DNA of 64,000 nucleotides from Rhodoferax sp. AJA081-3 (GTDB lineage: Bacteria > Pseudomonadota > Gammaproteobacteria > Burkholderiales > Burkholderiaceae_C): contig NZ_CP059068.1 of assembly GCF_017798165.1 (NCBI RefSeq), positions 1,860,001 to 1,924,000 of the forward strand. Reading direction: 5' to 3'. This document shows positions 7,715 to 19,132 of this stretch, one piece after another (the first letter of the stretch is position 1; each line of letters starts with the position of its first letter). The position numbers were made by a program, and so were the translations under genes. The notes beneath the pieces were generated by a model, which searched no databases, was not told the origin of the DNA, and worked only from the letters and a program-made list of their open reading frames with translations.

Positions 7715-9175
7715 ATGCCCACCCTGCTGATCAAAAATGCCCGCTGTGTGGCAACGTTTGACCACCATGATCCCCAGCAGGCGCGGGAACTGGTCAACGC
7801 CTCCATCTTCATACAGGGCAACCGCATCGCCTTTGTAGGCCCGACCGCAGGCTTGCCCCCCGAAGCGCTGGCCGCTGATGAAGTCATCGACGCCCGCCAA
7901 CACTTGGTCACGCCAGGCCTGGTCAACACGCACCACCACATGTACCAGAGCCTTACCAAGGCGATACCGTCTACGCAAAACGCGGAGCTGTTTGGCTGGC
8001 TCCAAGGGTTGTATCCGATCTGGGCGGGACTGACGCCCGAGATGGTTCGGGTCAGCACCCAGGTGGCCATGGCCGAGCTGATGCTCAGCGGCTGCACCAC
8101 CAGCAGCGACCACCTTTACATCTACCCCAATGGTGTGCGGCTGGACGACAGCATTGAAGCCGCACAGCAGATCGGCATGCGTTTTGTGGCCAGCCGCGGC
8201 AGCATGAGTGTGGGCCAAAGTCAGGGTGGCCTGCCACCCGACAGTGTGGTGGAGCGCGAAGACTTCATCCTCAAAGACACACAGCGCCTGATCGAGCAGT
8301 ACCACGATGCCAGCCATGGCGCCATGCTCAACATCGCCGCGGCCCCCTGCTCACCGTTCAGCGTCAGCCGCGAACTGATGCGTGAATCGGCCCTTCTGGC
8401 CCGCAGTTTCAAGGGACAAGGCGTGCGCCTGCACACCCACCTGGCCGAGAACGACCACGACATCGCCTACTCCCGCGAAAAGTTCAACTGCACCCCCGCC
8501 GAATACGCACAAGACCTGGGCTGGCTGGGCGCTGATGTATGGCATGCCCATTGTGTAAAGCTGGACGATGCCGGCATCAGCCTGTTCGCCGCCAGCCGAA
8601 CCGGCGTGGCCCACTGCCCCTGCAGCAATATGCGCCTGGCCAGCGGCATTGCACCGATACGCCGCATGCTGAACGTGGGTGTACCGGTGGGCCTGGGTGT
8701 GGATGGCTGCGCCAGCAACGACGCGGCCCACATGGTGAACGAGGCGCGCCAGGCCCTGCTGCTGGCCCGCGTGGGCCGTGCCATGCAGCCGCCCGAGGTG
8801 CGCACCCTGCCCAATGGTGATCGCCGCACATTTTTTGGCTGCGACCTGGGCCCGACCGAGATGACCGCGCGTGATGTGCTGGGCATGGCCACCCGTGGCG
8901 GCGCACAGGTGCTGGGCCGCGACCACGACATTGGCCATATCGCCGTGGGCATGTGTGCCGACCTGGCGCTGTTTGACCTGGGCACGCTGGGCTTTGCAGG
9001 TGGCGCGGTGCACGACCCGGTAGGCGCCCTACTGCTGTGCGCCAGCCCGCAGGCCGATTACACCGTCATCGATGGCCGCGTCGTGGTGCGCAAGGGCCAG
9101 CTCACCACGCTGGATCTGGGGCCGGTGGTGGAGCGGCACAACGCCTTGGCCATCCAATTGGCAATGGGTGTATAA
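7715..9175 (+). CDS. Amidohydrolase, probable 8-oxoguanine deaminase
   Basis: This 486-residue protein belongs to the amidohydrolase superfamily, subgroup of guanine, 8-oxoguanine and triazine deaminases. Metal-site motifs are visible: NTHHHMYQSL near residue 68, HTHLAEND near 240, HCVKL near 277 and GVDGCASND near 329. The family phrase LVTPGLVNTHHHMYQ together with SSDHLY fits enzymes annotated as 8-oxoguanine deaminase, which yield urate from 8-oxoguanine. This would feed the PuuD step encoded elsewhere in the window. The exact substrate (8-oxoguanine, isocytosine or another aminopurine) cannot be settled from sequence. The ATG at 7715 begins the conserved MPTLLIKNARCVATFD. Confidence 0.85.
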   Translation: MPTLLIKNARCVATFDHHDPQQARELVNASIFIQGNRIAFVGPTAGLPPEALAADEVIDARQHLVTPGLVNTHHHMYQSLTKAIPSTQNAELFGWLQGLYPIWAGLTPEMVRVSTQVAMAELMLSGCTTSSDHLYIYPNGVRLDDSIEAAQQIGMRFVASRGSMSVGQSQGGLPPDSVVEREDFILKDTQRLIEQYHDASHGAMLNIAAAPCSPFSVSRELMRESALLARSFKGQGVRLHTHLAENDHDIAYSREKFNCTPAEYAQDLGWLGADVWHAHCVKLDDAGISLFAASRTGVAHCPCSNMRLASGIAPIRRMLNVGVPVGLGVDGCASNDAAHMVNEARQALLLARVGRAMQPPEVRTLPNGDRRTFFGCDLGPTEMTARDVLGMATRGGAQVLGRDHDIGHIAVGMCADLALFDLGTLGFAGGAVHDPVGALLLCASPQADYTVIDGRVVVRKGQLTTLDLGPVVERHNALAIQLAMGV

Positions 9176-9226
9176 CCAACACCCTCTTTAAGACAACCGA
9201 CAAACACCAATCAAGGAAGAACCGAC

Positions 9227-9936
9227 ATGGGCGCGCAGTGGAAAGCAAAAGGTAAGGAACTGGCAGCCAATGCCAAGGGCAAGTTGTTTGGCCGCCTGGC
9301 CAAGGACATCATGATCGCGGCCCGCGCCGGTGCCGACCCGGCCGGCAACTCGCGCCTGCGCCTGGTGCTGGAACAGGCCCGCAAGGTGTCCATGCCCAAG
9401 GAAACGCTGGAGCGCGCCATCAAGAAGGGCGCAGGCCTGACCGGTGAATCCGTGCACTTCGACCATGTGATGTACGAAGGCTACGCACCGCACCAGGTGC
9501 CGGTGATGGTGGAATGCCTGACCGACAACGTAAAGCGCACCGCGCCCGAAATGCGTGTGCTGTTTCGCAAGGGCCAGTTGGGCACCTCGGGCTCGGTGGC
9601 CTGGGAGTTTGACCATCTGGGCATGATTGAAGCAGAAGCGACCACGCCAGGTGCTGATCCGGATGGCGCGGCCATCGAGGCCGGCGCGCAAGACCTGGAG
9701 CCCGGCGAAGAAGCGGGTACAACCTTGTTCTATACCGACCCGGCCGAGTTGGACCTGGTCAGCCGCGCCCTGCCCGCCCACGGTTTTACAGTGTTGTCCG
9801 CCAAGCTGGGCTACAAGCCCAAAAACCCGAAAGACCCCGCCAGCCTGAGCGCGGCCGATCTGGAAGAAGTGGAAGCCTTTCTGGCCGCCATCGACGGCAA
9901 TGACGACGTGCAAAACGTCTATGTCGGCTTGGCGGG

Positions 9937-9940
<4 letters not shown>
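9227..9940 (+). CDS. yebC: YebC/PmpR family protein (TACO1-like)
   Basis: The 237-residue product is full length for the family and starts with [28 protein letters not shown], a close variant of the usual MAGHSKW start. Domains II and III follow, including [17 protein letters not shown]. In the literature these proteins act as transcriptional regulators or, more recently, as translation factors that help ribosomes through proline stretches. The His-Ser-Lys-Trp opening is Ala-Gln-Trp-Lys here, which suggests a second, divergent paralogue rather than the ruvC-linked one. The 3' end overlaps convergent modE by 4 bp. Confidence 0.92.
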
Positions 9941-12217
<2,277 letters not shown>

Positions 12218-12221
<4 letters not shown>

Positions 12222-13318
12222 GCAACAACACCCTTGCTGCCAAACGCAGCCACATTCGGCTGCAGCTGGTGCGCCCAGCCTTTGCGCTGGATGTGGAACT
12301 GGACCTGCCGGGTGATGGCATCACCGTGTTATTCGGCACATCGGGCTCCGGCAAGACCAGCCTACTGCGCTGTGTGGCGGGCCTGGAGCACACACCCGGC
12401 GCGCGGGTCAACATTGCCGGGGAAATCTGGCAAGACGACGAGGCTGGCATCTACCTGTCCACCTGGCAACGTCCACTGGGTTATGTCTTCCAGGAGGCCA
12501 GCCTGTTTGCCCACCTGAACGTGCGCAAGAATTTGCAGTTTGGCCTGAAGCGCTCGCACGCCCCCACCAATGCCACCGCGCTAGATGCGGCCATCAACCT
12601 GCTGGGCATTAGTGGCTTGCTGGACCGCGCCACGGGCCAACTGTCGGGTGGCGAGCGCCAGCGTGTGGCCATTGCCCGCGCACTGGCCACACAGCCGCGC
12701 ATGCTGTTGCTGGACGAGCCTTTGGCCTCGCTGGACCAAGCCCGCCGCCAGGACATCCTGCCCTGGCTGGAGCGCCTGCGCGACGAACTCAAAATCCCCA
12801 TGCTGTACGTCACCCACTCTTCGGACGAGGTGGCCCGCCTGGCCGACACGCTGGTGGTGCTGGATGCCGGCAAGGCCAAGGCCTGCGGCCCGGTAGCGGA
12901 GGTGCTGGCCGCAACCGACGCAACATCTGTTCTGGGCGATGACACAGGCGCCTTGCTGGATGCCACGGTGGCCGAGCGTGACGCGCAATGGCACATGGCG
13001 CGGCTGGCATTTACCGGAGGCAGCCTGTGGCTGCGCGACTCTGGCCTGGCCTTGGGGCGCAAGGTCCGCGTGCGTGTGCTGGCACGCGATGTCAGTATCG
13101 CCACACAAGAGCCGCAGTTGACCAGCATCCAGAACCTGCTGCCCTGCGTGGTGCAGTCCATCGTGGCCGATACCCATCCGTCGCAGGCGCTGGTGCGTAT
13201 GGCCTGTGGAGACAGTGTGGTGTTGGCGCGCATTGCGGCCCGGGCGGTGGATGCGCTGCAACTGAAAACCGGCATGGCGGTGTGGGCACAAGTCAAGTCC
13301 GCTGCTTTGGTGGAATAG
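12218..13318 (+). CDS. modC: Molybdate ABC transporter ATPase
   Basis: This 366-residue protein has the ABC ATPase domain in residues 1-230: Walker [10 protein letters not shown], signature [15 protein letters not shown] and Walker [13 protein letters not shown]-terminal TOBE/Mop domain (about 295-366) binds oxyanion and in the family inhibits transport when molybdate is plentiful. It is the last gene of modABC. No hairpin terminator is obvious after the TAG; a dispersed element copy begins 30 bp later. Confidence 0.95.
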
Positions 13319-13347
13319 AGGCTGAAGCAGGAATCCGTACTACGATT

Positions 13348-13409
13348 GCTATGTACTTTGTAGCACTTAAGTTATATGGCACGGGGGCTACAGCCACGAT
13401 TTCCATAAA
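13348..13409 (+). repeat. Dispersed RTAGC-N16 element, intergenic copy after modC
   Basis: GCTAT (13348-13352), 7 nt, GTAGC (13360-13364), 16 nt, ACGGGGGCTA (13381-13390), then CAGCCACGATTTCCATAAA. The first two blocks form a small stem. The geometry is identical to the other copies. Confidence 0.85.
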
Positions 13410-13495
13410 CAATCCCACCAGATTGGGACTTTTGCGACTACGAAAACCCACTACACTCAACGCAAAGCAGGCACACAGCCTGCCGGGAGCCCCAT

Positions 13496-13783
13496 ATGGA
13501 CAAAACAGTTCGCGGCATGTATTGCTTGCGCTGCAGCAGCAAGCAGGTGGTGCGTGGATCGCTCGGTGAGTCAGCGCGTTTCTACCCCTTGCGGGGATTT
13601 TTCAAGGCAATTCTTGGCAAACCGGTCTTCATCAACGACCAGTATTCGCATGCCTGCCTCGACTGCGGCTTGGTCTGGAACGAATTGGAGACCGGCGCCC
13701 TCAAGAAGAACATTCGCAGCTTCGGCCTTGCGCCGCACAGCACCGGAGTCATGCGTGTTGTGCGAGACGACGGGAGCCATTGA
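13496..13783 (+). CDS. Small zinc-ribbon-like protein of unknown function
   Basis: The 95-residue product has two CxxC pairs, CLRC (residues 10-13) and CLDC (54-57), spaced as in zinc ribbons. The region between them has basic and aromatic residues and the end is basic. A Shine-Dalgarno (GGGAG) lies 7 nt before the ATG. I do not recognise the family. It stands alone between modC and a secreted small protein. Confidence 0.7.
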   Translation: MDKTVRGMYCLRCSSKQVVRGSLGESARFYPLRGFFKAILGKPVFINDQYSHACLDCGLVWNELETGALKKNIRSFGLAPHSTGVMRVVRDDGSH

Positions 13784-13909
13784 GCAAACGTCCGCACAGG
13801 GCGACCGCCATGTCTGGCACGGCACCACAAACAACTGGAAAAATCGCCACCAACTGCTACGATTTAGAAGGTCCCCGCAGTTTTAATCACTCGCACACAG
13901 GAGCGTCAA

Positions 13910-14281
13910 ATGCACCACCTACGATTGCCCATTGCGTCACTCTTGCTCGCTGTAGCATGTGCAACCAGCGCGATTGCCCAAGACGGCCCCGTTTCCGGGA
14001 AAGAGATTCAAGAAACATGGGTGGGCAAAGAGCTATTGGGCACAACAGCCAGTGGCGCAAAAGTCAGCATGAAGATCGACGCCAATGGCAAAGCTGCGTT
14101 AAGTGCGGGCAACACCAGTGACACAGGAACTTGGCGCCTGACCGAGCAGGGCTACTGCACCACCTGGTCCACCATCCGTGCGGGGCAGGAAAGGTGCTTC
14201 ACCGTCACACGGTCAGGCAGTGTATTCAAAGTTTTGAATCCAGACGGCTCGCTCAGCGGCAGCTTTCACAGCATCAAGTAA
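13910..14281 (+). CDS. Small secreted protein of unknown function
   Basis: This 123-residue protein has a clear signal peptide (MHHLRLPIASLLLAVACATSAIAQ). The mature part of about 100 residues is rich in beta strands. The pattern GTWRLTEQGYCTTWSTIRAGQERCFTV contains two Cys residues likely to form a disulfide; this GxWxxxxxGxxCxxW...C arrangement recurs in small periplasmic DUF995-like proteins. GGAG lies 7 nt before the ATG. Function unknown. Confidence 0.75.
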   Translation: MHHLRLPIASLLLAVACATSAIAQDGPVSGKEIQETWVGKELLGTTASGAKVSMKIDANGKAALSAGNTSDTGTWRLTEQGYCTTWSTIRAGQERCFTVTRSGSVFKVLNPDGSLSGSFHSIK

Positions 14282-14318
14282 GCGCAAACGCAGCGCAGCT
14301 GCCCCAAGGTGATGGATA

Positions 14319-16367
14319 TCACCACACCTTGCAAGGCTTGGCCGACACCATAGCCGCCCCTGGCTTGCAGGCAAACGCCTTCCCAAACTCCGGCATATTG
14401 ACCACCACCCCATTCACCCGGTACTTGCCGGGTGAATGGGGGTCTGTAGCAGCCTGCACACGCAGCGCCTCGGGCCGGTTGTTTTCACACGCCCATTGCG
14501 CAAACCCGATGAAGAAGCGCTGCTCGGGGGTGAAGCCGTCGCGGCTTTCGGGTTTGACCAAGGTGGTCTGCACCTTCCAGGCGGTCCAGGCCAGCACCAG
14601 GCCGCCCAGGTCGGCCATGTCTTCGCCCAGCGTGAGTTTGCTGTTGATCTTGATGTTGTCCACCACCGTGTATTGGGCGTACTGGTTGACGATGCACTGG
14701 GCACGTTCCTGGAACTTGGCGTTGTCCTGCGGCGCCCACCAGTTCTTCAAGTTGCCCTGGGCGTCAAACTTGCGGCCTTCGTCATCAAAGCCGTGGATCA
14801 GCTCGTGGCCAATGGTGCCGCCGGTGTTGCCGTAGCCGGGCGCGTCGTCCATCTTGGGGTCGAACAGCGGCGGCTGCAACACACCAGCAGGGAAGTTGAT
14901 GTCGTTCATTTGCGCGTTGTAATACGCGTTCACCGTGGGTGGTGTCATGCCCCACTCGCCACGGTCCAGCGGTTTGCCGATCTTGTCCAGCTGGCGGCGC
15001 ACTTCAAACTGCATGGCGCGGGTGACATTGCCATAGAAGTCGTCACGCGCAATGGCCACGCTGCTGTAGTCGCGCCATTGGTCGGGGTAACCAATCTTGT
15101 TGACGATGGTTTTCAACTTTTCGGTGGCCTTGAGTTTGGTGGCAGGGCTCATCCAGTCCAGGTGCTGCAGTTCCATCAGCATGGCCTGCTCGATCTGCTC
15201 GGTCATCACCAACGTGCGCTGCTTCAACTCAGGGCCAAAGGCGCGGTCCACAAACTCCTGGCCCAGGGCCTCGCCCAGTTGCGCATCTACCAGGGCCACA
15301 CACCGTTTCCAGCGCGGCTGTTGCAGCGGTGTGCCGTGCAGGGTCTTGCTGAAAAAATTGAAGTTCTCGGTGACAAAGGCACTGGACAAAGCGGTGGCCT
15401 GTGCATGGGCCACGTGCCAGCGCAGGTAGGTCTTGATGTCGTCCAGGCTGCTGGTCTTCCAGTGCTGGGCCAGGGCTTTGTAGAACCTGGGCTCGGTCAC
15501 GTTCAGCGTGCGCACGTCCGCCAGGCCTGCGGTTTGCAAATACTGGCCCCAGTCAAAGCCGGGGGTCAGGGCCTGCAGCTGGGCCACGTCCATCTTGTGA
15601 AACAGCTTGTAGGGGTCGCGCCGGTCCAGCACAGACAAGGTGGCACGGGCCAGTGTGGTCTCAGTGCGCAGCACGGTCGGAGCGTGTTTCTGGGCCAGTG
15701 CCGGTGCATCGCCCATCAGTACAAACATGCGGGCTATGTGGGCCAGGTACTTGGCGCGTATGTCCTTGGACTTGGCATCCGCCTGGGTGTAGTAATCGCG
15801 GTCCGGTAGGCTCAGGCCACCGCCGGTGGCGAAGGCAATCACGTTGGACGAGTTGGAGAAATCCTGCTCCGAGCCAAAACCAAAATACAGGCCGCTGCTG
15901 GCGATGGACAGGTGCAGCGTGGCCAGCACGGTGGGCAGGTCGGCCTTGCTCTGCATGGCGTTGATGCGGTCCAGCACAGGCTGCATGGGTGTGGCGCCGC
16001 GCTGTTCTACCGCCGCTTCGTTCATGCAGGCGGCATAGTAGTCGCCAATCTTTTGCTGGTTGGCGGTGTTGCCCGTTGTCTTTTGCGACAACGTTTCCAG
16101 AATGCCCCACAGGAAACGCTGGTTGTCCTGGTACAGCTTGCCGTAGACACTCCAGCGCGATTGGTCTGCCGGGATAGGGTTGTTTTGTATCCAGCCGCCA
16201 CAGCTGTACTGGTAGAAGTCTTCACAGGGGTTGGCCGTCTTGTCCATGGCTGACACGTCCAGCCCCGGTGTGTAGGGGAATTCGGTCAGGGGTTTGTCTT
16301 GCGCCGCGCTGGGGGTGCAGACCCACAGGGATTGGGACATCAACAGGGCAAGCAGGGTGCGGCGCAT
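14319..16367 (-). CDS. M13 family zinc metallopeptidase (neprilysin/PepO-like), exported
   Basis: The 682-residue protein has a signal peptide (MRRTLLALLMSQSLWVCTPSAAQ) and the whole M13 architecture. The active site is IGHELIHGFDDEG (HExxH, about residues 515-525), the downstream ligand motif is GEDMADLGGLVLAW, and the substrate-binding motif VNAYYN lies upstream. Cys residues near the N-terminus (NPCEDFYQYSCGGW) match the family. It would cut peptides in the periplasm. A 14-bp perfect inverted repeat lies in its 3' part at 14408-14441. Confidence 0.95.
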   Translation of the reverse strand: MRRTLLALLMSQSLWVCTPSAAQDKPLTEFPYTPGLDVSAMDKTANPCEDFYQYSCGGWIQNNPIPADQSRWSVYGKLYQDNQRFLWGILETLSQKTTGNTANQQKIGDYYAACMNEAAVEQRGATPMQPVLDRINAMQSKADLPTVLATLHLSIASSGLYFGFGSEQDFSNSSNVIAFATGGGLSLPDRDYYTQADAKSKDIRAKYLAHIARMFVLMGDAPALAQKHAPTVLRTETTLARATLSVLDRRDPYKLFHKMDVAQLQALTPGFDWGQYLQTAGLADVRTLNVTEPRFYKALAQHWKTSSLDDIKTYLRWHVAHAQATALSSAFVTENFNFFSKTLHGTPLQQPRWKRCVALVDAQLGEALGQEFVDRAFGPELKQRTLVMTEQIEQAMLMELQHLDWMSPATKLKATEKLKTIVNKIGYPDQWRDYSSVAIARDDFYGNVTRAMQFEVRRQLDKIGKPLDRGEWGMTPPTVNAYYNAQMNDINFPAGVLQPPLFDPKMDDAPGYGNTGGTIGHELIHGFDDEGRKFDAQGNLKNWWAPQDNAKFQERAQCIVNQYAQYTVVDNIKINSKLTLGEDMADLGGLVLAWTAWKVQTTLVKPESRDGFTPEQRFFIGFAQWACENNRPEALRVQAATDPHSPGKYRVNGVVVNMPEFGKAFACKPGAAMVSAKPCKVW
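14408..14441. repeat. 14-bp perfect inverted repeat inside the M13 peptidase gene
   Basis: The arms CCCCATTCACCCGG (14408-14421) and CCGGGTGAATGGGG (14428-14441) are perfect complements around a 6-nt loop. The segment encodes the conserved HSPGKYRVNG region, so it is under protein constraint, but a 14-bp stem is stronger than expected by chance. Confidence 0.6.
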
Positions 16368-16408
16368 AACAAGTGACCCAAAGGGCCGGATAACAAAACA
16401 GCAGGTGA

Positions 16409-16951
16409 TTATGCGGCGGCCAGATTGGCCAGCAGGCCTTGCAGCATGCTGCCGCGCCGCAAGGTGGCACGGGTGCGCAGCTTGCGCTCCAGTACGGCGT
16501 TGGAAAACTTGGATTGGCTTTGCAGCGACTGGCAGATCCAGTACAGCTCCTGGCCATCACACACAAAGTCGTCCTGCGTATTGCGCAGCGGTGCGATGGC
16601 GGCTTCATCATCCGCCGTCAGCTCCCGCTGCAAAAAGGCGACGTTGATGTCGCCCTCGGGCCCTATGCGGCTGCGCAGCGCCAGGGCTTGGGCCGCAACG
16701 GCTTGTAGCTCTGGCACAGCGCGCACAAACGCCTCGGCGCGAAAACCCAAGAGCGGCTCCAGGCCGTCTTCCAGGGCCGTGGCCAGGCGTGAGGTGGACA
16801 GCTGGCGCGACTGGAACAACACGTTGCCGCTGTTGATATAGGTTTTGACGTTGGTATGGCCCAGCGTGCGCACATGTTCTGCCAAGTCCACCATCTTGAT
16901 GAAGCGGCCGGTGACGTTGATAGCCCGCAGAAAGGCGACGTACTGTGGCAA
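16409..16951 (-). CDS. DUF1697 family protein
   Basis: This 180-residue product matches the DUF1697 family along its length: a start of the form PQYVAFLRAINVTGR, then TYINSGNVLFQS near residue 40, and an end rich in basic residues around RATLRRGSMLQGLL. The function of the family is not established. The start is a TTG at 16949-16951 with no strong ribosome site. It follows the GNAT gene by 9 bp on the same strand. Confidence 0.85.
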   Translation of the reverse strand: MPQYVAFLRAINVTGRFIKMVDLAEHVRTLGHTNVKTYINSGNVLFQSRQLSTSRLATALEDGLEPLLGFRAEAFVRAVPELQAVAAQALALRSRIGPEGDINVAFLQRELTADDEAAIAPLRNTQDDFVCDGQELYWICQSLQSQSKFSNAVLERKLRTRATLRRGSMLQGLLANLAAA

Positions 16952-16960
16952 AAAAAATCT

Positions 16961-17449
16961 CTAGGCTTTGGCGACAGGCTTGGCAGCGCCCGATGGTTTG
17001 GCAGCGCGCACATAGTAGTTGTCAAACTCACCCTGCCCCAGCAGCTCAAAACCGTGGCGCAGGTAGAAGCGGTTGGAGTCGCTGTCCTTCAACGAACGCA
17101 GGTGCACGGATTTGCGCTCGGCATCGGCCCGGGCACAGACATGCGCCAGCACCGCTGCACCGATGCCCTGCCCTTGCTGCTCTGGCTGGATGTAAAGGTG
17201 GTCCAGCACCAGCCGTGCGGCTTGCGGCTTGACCACCAAGACGCCCACGCGTGCACCGTTCCACTCGACATGTTGTGTGAACTGGGGCTCGAAACCGTCC
17301 AGGAAACGGTCCCGCGCCCGGGCAAGGTCAAAGCGCCCTATGCGCTCCAGGCTCTCGCGCATGGCGGCTATGCGCAGGGCCACCAGGGCCTCGGCGTCCT
17401 TCGCAACGGCAGCCACTAAAGCCAAGTTGGGGTTTGTGTTGGTGTCCAT
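16961..17449 (-). CDS. GNAT family N-acetyltransferase
   Basis: The 162-residue protein has the GNAT fold; the acetyl-CoA loop is the segment LDHLYIQPEQQGQGIGAAVL (Q/RxxGxG/A type, residues about 87-106). The substrate is unknown. TAGGAGCGC before the ATG is a good ribosome site. It is followed closely by the DUF1697 gene and preceded, 8 bp upstream, by the PDZ protein gene, so the three may form one unit. Confidence 0.85.
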   Translation of the reverse strand: MDTNTNPNLALVAAVAKDAEALVALRIAAMRESLERIGRFDLARARDRFLDGFEPQFTQHVEWNGARVGVLVVKPQAARLVLDHLYIQPEQQGQGIGAAVLAHVCARADAERKSVHLRSLKDSDSNRFYLRHGFELLGQGEFDNYYVRAAKPSGAAKPVAKA

Positions 17450-17457
17450 GCGCGCTC

Positions 17458-17823
17458 CTACCAGGTCTTGGCCGCAGCCACCAGGGTGACCGCTGCCACC
17501 TCGCCATTGGCACGGCGCAACTTCAGTTGCAATGGCTGGCCAATCTCTTTTTCAACCTGTGCCTTCAGGTCGTTGCCCTTGGCGCCAGGCACCGGCTTGC
17601 CAGCCACTTCCAGGATTTCATCACCGGTCACCACACCTGCTTCGGCCGCGGGCGACTTGGGTGCCACGCTGGCAATCTTGACGGAGCGCAGGGTCGGGTT
17701 CCAGAACATCCCGTTCCCGTCGATGGTGAGCGCAAAACCAAAATAACCCTTTTCACCCGCCCATACGGCAGATGTCAGGGAAAAAAGCAGCGCGAATATT
17801 GCCGCAGAAAGTCTGGTTTGCAT
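17458..17823 (-). CDS. Small exported PDZ-domain protein
   Basis: Starting at the ATG at 17821-17823 gives 121 residues with a signal peptide (MQTRLSAAIFALLFSLTSAVWA) and a single PDZ-like domain: SVAPKSPAAEAGVVTGDEILEV followed by the K-Q-V-E-K strand region. No protease domain is attached, so it may be a periplasmic adaptor. A longer start at 17880 would add residues that spoil the signal peptide and overlap puuD, whose stop is at 17852. Partner unknown. Confidence 0.75.
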   Translation of the reverse strand: MQTRLSAAIFALLFSLTSAVWAGEKGYFGFALTIDGNGMFWNPTLRSVKIASVAPKSPAAEAGVVTGDEILEVAGKPVPGAKGNDLKAQVEKEIGQPLQLKLRRANGEVAAVTLVAAAKTW

Positions 17824-17851
17824 GCTGAAAGTGCTCAGTAAAAAAGTGGCG

Positions 17852-19087
17852 CTACTGTACCAGCGCAGCGCCGCTTTCAAACCATTGTTTGATCAAATTG
17901 CGCTCGGCATCGGTGATACCGGTCGCGTTGTTCATGGGCATGGCCTTGGTAATGACCACCTGTTGGTAGATAGCCTGCGCATTGCGCTGAATGTGCTCCA
18001 GGGAATCCAGCCGCACATTCTTCATCTGCGCCTGCTCACCATGGCACAGGGTGCAGCGCTGGTCCATCACCGCCTGCAGGGTCTTGTAGCCAATTTGGCC
18101 TGTAGCCCCCGTAGATACTGGTGGTGTAGCTACAGAATGTGTAGCAACCGCGGCTACCGGCGCGGGCCTGAGCCACACCACCAGAACCACCAGGGCCAAC
18201 ACACCCACCAGCGCGTAGGGCCAGGGGTGGCTGTTGCGCCCCAGTTTGAAGCCATGGCGCAGCACAAAAAACTGGCGGATGGCGGCGCCGGCAAACATCA
18301 TGGCCACCAACACCAGCCAGTTCTGCGGGTGGGTGTAGGTAAAGCTGTAGTGGCCGCTGAGCATGGCAAACAGCACCGGCAGCGTGAAGTAGGTGTTGTG
18401 CACGCTGCGTTGTTTGCCGCGTTTGCCGTGGATAGGGTCCACCGGCTCACCGGCCTTGATGCTGGCGACCATCTTGCGTTGGCCGGGGATGATCCAGTGC
18501 GCCACGTTGGCACTCATGGCCGTGGCCATCATGGCCCCCACCAGCAAAAAGGCCGCACGCCCGGCAAACCAGTGGCAGGCCAGCCAGGCGGCAATCACCA
18601 CCAGCACACCCACCAGCGCGCCAACGATGGCATCCCCATGTTTGCGCTGGGCAAAAATGCGGCAAATGCCGTCATACGCCAGCCAGAACACCACCAGAAA
18701 GCCCAGTGCCACGGCAATGGCCGCGCCGCTCGACCAGTCCATCACCGATTTGTCGATCAGGTAAGTGCCCGCACTCCACAGGTAAGACACCGTGAACAGC
18801 GCAAAACCGCTGAGCCAGGTGCTATAGCTCTCCCAGTAAAACCAGTGCAGATGTTTGGGCAGTTGAGGCGGTGCCCCGGCAAACTTGACCGGGTGGTAGA
18901 AACCACCACCGTGCACGGCCCACAACTCGCCGCTGACGCCCTGGCGCTTGAGGTCTTCGTCTTCGGGCGGCGTGAGGCTGCTGTCCAGAAACACAAAATA
19001 GAACGAGGAGCCGATCCAGGCAATGGCGGTGATGACGTGGACCCAGCGCAGCAGCAGGTTGGCCCAATCGAGCAGGTAACTTTCCAT
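17852..19087 (-). CDS. puuD: Urate hydroxylase PuuD (membrane urate oxidase with cytochrome c domain)
   Basis: This 411-residue protein has about eight membrane helices in residues 1-310 followed by a C-terminal cytochrome c domain with haem motif CTLCH (near residue 345) and axial Met in KAMPMNN. This is the PuuD architecture: it converts urate to 5-hydroxyisourate and passes electrons to the respiratory chain. The linker between the two parts (about residues 315-332) is encoded by a copy of the dispersed element. A near-perfect copy of the gntR/uraH palindrome lies 30-45 bp upstream. Substrate comes from XdhAB and product goes to UraH, both in this window. Confidence 0.94.
   Translation of the reverse strand: MESYLLDWANLLLRWVHVITAIAWIGSSFYFVFLDSSLTPPEDEDLKRQGVSGELWAVHGGGFYHPVKFAGAPPQLPKHLHWFYWESYSTWLSGFALFTVSYLWSAGTYLIDKSVMDWSSGAAIAVALGFLVVFWLAYDGICRIFAQRKHGDAIVGALVGVLVVIAAWLACHWFAGRAAFLLVGAMMATAMSANVAHWIIPGQRKMVASIKAGEPVDPIHGKRGKQRSVHNTYFTLPVLFAMLSGHYSFTYTHPQNWLVLVAMMFAGAAIRQFFVLRHGFKLGRNSHPWPYALVGVLALVVLVVWLRPAPVAAVATHSVATPPVSTGATGQIGYKTLQAVMDQRCTLCHGEQAQMKNVRLDSLEHIQRNAQAIYQQVVITKAMPMNNATGITDAERNLIKQWFESGAALVQ
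18092..18145 (-). repeat. Dispersed RTAGC-N16 element inside puuD
   Basis: Read on the minus strand: GCTAC (18145-18141), 7 nt, GTAGC (18133-18129), 16 nt, ACGGGGGCTA (18112-18103), then CAGGCCAAATT. It lies in frame in the linker between the membrane and cytochrome c domains, in the sense orientation. Confidence 0.85.
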
Positions 19088-19116
19088 GCGGTGTGTGTTC
19101 TCAGTGGAGTGTTTGC

Positions 19117-19132
19117 AAAGTGTATACAGTTT
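19117..19132. promoter_or_regulatory. Probable GntR-type operator upstream of puuD
   Basis: AAAGTGTATACAGTTT differs at one position from the perfect 16-bp palindrome at 28965-28980 between uraH and gntR. It lies 30-45 bp upstream of the puuD ATG, in the gap after the upstream serine hydrolase gene. The TGTATACA core fits sites of FCD-type GntR regulators. Confidence 0.75.

Noticed and set aside
14308..14323. GGTGAT/ATCACC hairpin as terminator between the small secreted protein and the M13 gene
   Set aside because: Only a 6-bp stem, no T tract, and it sits within four bases of and overlapping the M13 gene 3' end.
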